Source: Ancylomarina longa (lineage in GTDB: Bacteria > Bacteroidota > Bacteroidia > Bacteroidales > Marinifilaceae). From it: a DNA stretch of 64,000 bases. Made by a program: the position numbers and the translations under genes. A model generated the notes under the pieces. That model was given only the letters and a program-made list of their open reading frames with translations, ran no database searches and was not told the origin of the DNA. The stretch is taken from positions 310,001-374,000 of the forward strand of contig NZ_RJJX01000001.1 of NCBI RefSeq assembly GCF_003996985.1, in the 5' to 3' direction. Below, piece after piece: positions 62,112 to 64,000 of the stretch; the first letter of the stretch is position 1, and each line of letters begins with the position of its first letter.

Positions 62112-64000
62112 ATGTCCAAATATCAATTTCTTAACCGCGATTTAAGTTGGCTCTCGTTTAATAAACGAGTATTGGAAATGGCACAAAACACCAATCTCCC
62201 GCTTTACGAGCGCATAAAATTTCTTGCTATCTACTCCTCTAACCTCGATGAATTTTATCGGGTTCGGGTTGGTACCTATAAACGATTTACCGAGTTAGCT
62301 CCCGAGGACAAAAAGAATCTGCGTGAAAATCCGGATATCATTTTAAAAAAAATTAATGCCGAGGTAGATCGACAACAAAATGAATTTGGACGAATCTTTA
62401 CTCAAAATATTATTCCTGAATTGCAGGATAATAACATCACTCTTTTGCAGGATGAAGATCTGTGCGAGGAACATCATCAATTTATTAAAGATTTTTTTCT
62501 CGACAATTTATTGCCTCATGTGCAACCCATCCTTTTATTGAAAAAGCAGATACAACCTTTTTTACAGAACAATGCCATTTATCTGGCCGTGAAACTATTT
62601 AAAAAGCCAGGAAAGAAGGAAGAAGAGGGCAAACCTACAAAAATACGCAGAGCAAAATATGCCATCATCAAAATCCCGAGTCACCGCTTCGATCGTTTCG
62701 TTGAATTACCCGAAATAGATGGAAAGCACTATGTAATGTTTTTGGATGACATCATCAAACTACGAATGAAAGTGCTATTCCCCGGCTTTAAAATTGATTC
62801 GAGCTATAGTTTCAAACTAAGTAGGGATGCCGATTTATTGATAGAGGATGAATATTCGGGCGATTTGATCAAGATGATTGAAAATAGCCTGAAGAAAAGA
62901 GAAACAGGTCTACCATCCCGATTTTTATACGATGAAAAAATACCAAAGGACTTTCTTCGGTTTTTAAGAGAATCCTTCAATCTCCACAATATTGATATGG
63001 TGAAAGGTGCTCGTTATCACAATTTCCAGGATTTCTTTGGTTTCCCAAACCCTTTGAGCCCGGATTTGGAAATACACCCTTTTCATGCTTTGAAAGCAGC
63101 AGGATTTAGCGAAAATAAATCTGTTTTTAAAACGATAGGAAAGAAAGATCAACTTATCCACTTTCCCTATCAGTCGTACGAATATGTAATCCGTTTTTTA
63201 AATGAGGCAGCGATCGATCCTAAAGTGGAAGAAATTAAAGCCACCCAGTACAGGGTTGCTGATAATTCTGCGGTTGTCAATGCTTTGATAAATGCATCGC
63301 TCAATGGAAAGAAAGTAACCGTTTTTGTGGAGGTTAAAGCACGATTTGATGAGGAAGCAAATCTGAAATCGGCGAGAGAAATGCGCAAAGCAGGAATCAA
63401 AATTATTTATAGTATTCCCGGACTAAAAGTACATGCCAAAATTGCCCTTGTTTTACGAAAAGGTGATAAAAAAGATTATGCATTCCTTAGCACTGGTAAT
63501 TTTAACGAAAACACAGCTAAAATATATGCCGATCATGGTTTGTTCACATCGCAAGAGCTCATCATTTCAGAATTAAAACAACTGTTCGATTATCTGGAGA
63601 ACCAAACTCCCGGTTATACATTTAAAAAACTTTTGGTTGGACAATTTAATCTGAAACTAGAACTGGAAAAATTAATCGATCGGGAAATCGAAAATGTAAA
63701 AAGCGGAAAAACTGGTCATATTATCTTAAAAATGAATGGAATTCAAGAAAGAGGTATGATTACCAAGCTATATGAAGCCAGCGAGAAAGGAGTGAAAATA
63801 GATATGATTGTTCGCGGAATTTGTTGCTTGAAACCAAATAAAACCTACGCAAGAAACATACGAGTTATTCGAATTGTAGATCAGTTTTTGGAACATGCCC
63901 GTATCTTTTATTTCTACAATAACGGGGAAAAAGATGTGTATTTATCGTCTGCCGATTGGATGAACCGAAATTTGCACCGAAGAATAGAATGTGCTTTCCC
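62112..64000 (+). CDS. ppk1: Polyphosphate kinase 1, N-terminal part (runs off the window)
   Basis: Open from ATG 62112 (MSKYQFLNRDLSWLSFNKRVL) to the window end, 629 codons of an expected 690 or so. PPK1 makes polyphosphate from ATP. Family blocks: NRDLSWLSFNKRVLEMA, FLAIYSSNLDEFYRVRVG, and the phospho-His segment VHAKIALVLRKGD (His near 441). These are followed by FLSTGNFNENTAKIYADHGL, a second conserved His in FLEHARIFYFYNNG, and VYLSSADWMNRNLHRRIE at the end. All expected catalytic residues in view are intact. The C-terminus lies outside the window. Confidence 0.96.
   Translation, partial: MSKYQFLNRDLSWLSFNKRVLEMAQNTNLPLYERIKFLAIYSSNLDEFYRVRVGTYKRFTELAPEDKKNLRENPDIILKKINAEVDRQQNEFGRIFTQNIIPELQDNNITLLQDEDLCEEHHQFIKDFFLDNLLPHVQPILLLKKQIQPFLQNNAIYLAVKLFKKPGKKEEEGKPTKIRRAKYAIIKIPSHRFDRFVELPEIDGKHYVMFLDDIIKLRMKVLFPGFKIDSSYSFKLSRDADLLIEDEYSGDLIKMIENSLKKRETGLPSRFLYDEKIPKDFLRFLRESFNLHNIDMVKGARYHNFQDFFGFPNPLSPDLEIHPFHALKAAGFSENKSVFKTIGKKDQLIHFPYQSYEYVIRFLNEAAIDPKVEEIKATQYRVADNSAVVNALINASLNGKKVTVFVEVKARFDEEANLKSAREMRKAGIKIIYSIPGLKVHAKIALVLRKGDKKDYAFLSTGNFNENTAKIYADHGLFTSQELIISELKQLFDYLENQTPGYTFKKLLVGQFNLKLELEKLIDREIENVKSGKTGHIILKMNGIQERGMITKLYEASEKGVKIDMIVRGICCLKPNKTYARNIRVIRIVDQFLEHARIFYFYNNGEKDVYLSSADWMNRNLHRRIECAF

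Overview
The window is a low-GC bacterial chromosome segment that reads as Bacteroidota, probably a marine member of the Marinilabiliales/Marinifilaceae. The pointers are: many promoters with the Bacteroidota -7 element TAnnTTTG and few Shine-Dalgarno sites; PorP/SprF plus a gliding-type C-terminal sorting domain (type IX secretion); DUF4293, DUF5916 and DUF1599 proteins; a folP-cdaA pair back to back with a DUF1599-DoxX-tpiA operon; and a pyrB-pyrI pair. The taxon is an inference. No rRNA, tRNA, transposase, phage gene or CRISPR array was seen.

Layout. 1-6.5 kb: start of lptD, a secreted amidase and an MCE (MlaD-type) protein, then dnaA and an EamA permease. 6.5-14 kb: yigZ-like gene, pyrBI behind a leader with a terminator hairpin, a dihydrolipoamide-dehydrogenase-like flavoprotein lacking both redox cysteines, small unknown genes, a 41-bp tandem repeat, a flavin reductase and DUF4293. 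14-26 kb: DUF5916 outer-membrane protein, prohibitin-like protein, nucleoside phosphorylase, a SirB1-type protein, the coiled-coil/zapA/rny operon with a structured RNA (6S candidate) between zapA and rny, two secreted peptidases and rplS.

26.5-46.9 kb, all on the minus strand, is the most distinctive region: a complete curli (type VIII) system. It has csgE, csgF, a csgG carrying an extra C-terminal beta-barrel-like domain, two giant curlins (540 and 571 residues, about 46 and 48 strand repeats against 10 in E. coli CsgA), a CsgC/CsgH-like chaperone and a beta-propeller lipoprotein. Upstream lie a 1590-residue type IX adhesin with eleven repeats and its PorP/SprF partner. Further upstream are a small HTH protein, a degenerate receiver protein, a sigma-54 activator and a PAS histidine kinase. 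The order suggests an adhesion/biofilm island joining type VIII and type IX surface structures under shared control. A 15-bp element is identical in the leader of one curlin and the leader of the HTH gene, and one base shorter in the leader of the other curlin.

47-64 kb returns to housekeeping: an epimerase, cdaA (c-di-AMP synthase), folP, DUF1599, DoxX-type protein, tpiA, prmA, a 1487-residue secreted protein of unknown function, ywbE, a U32 (RlhA-like) protein and the start of ppk1. Long gaps here carry degenerate repeats (58.1-58.4 kb and 61.4-61.8 kb). Terminator hairpins delimit most transcription units and decided several start codons.
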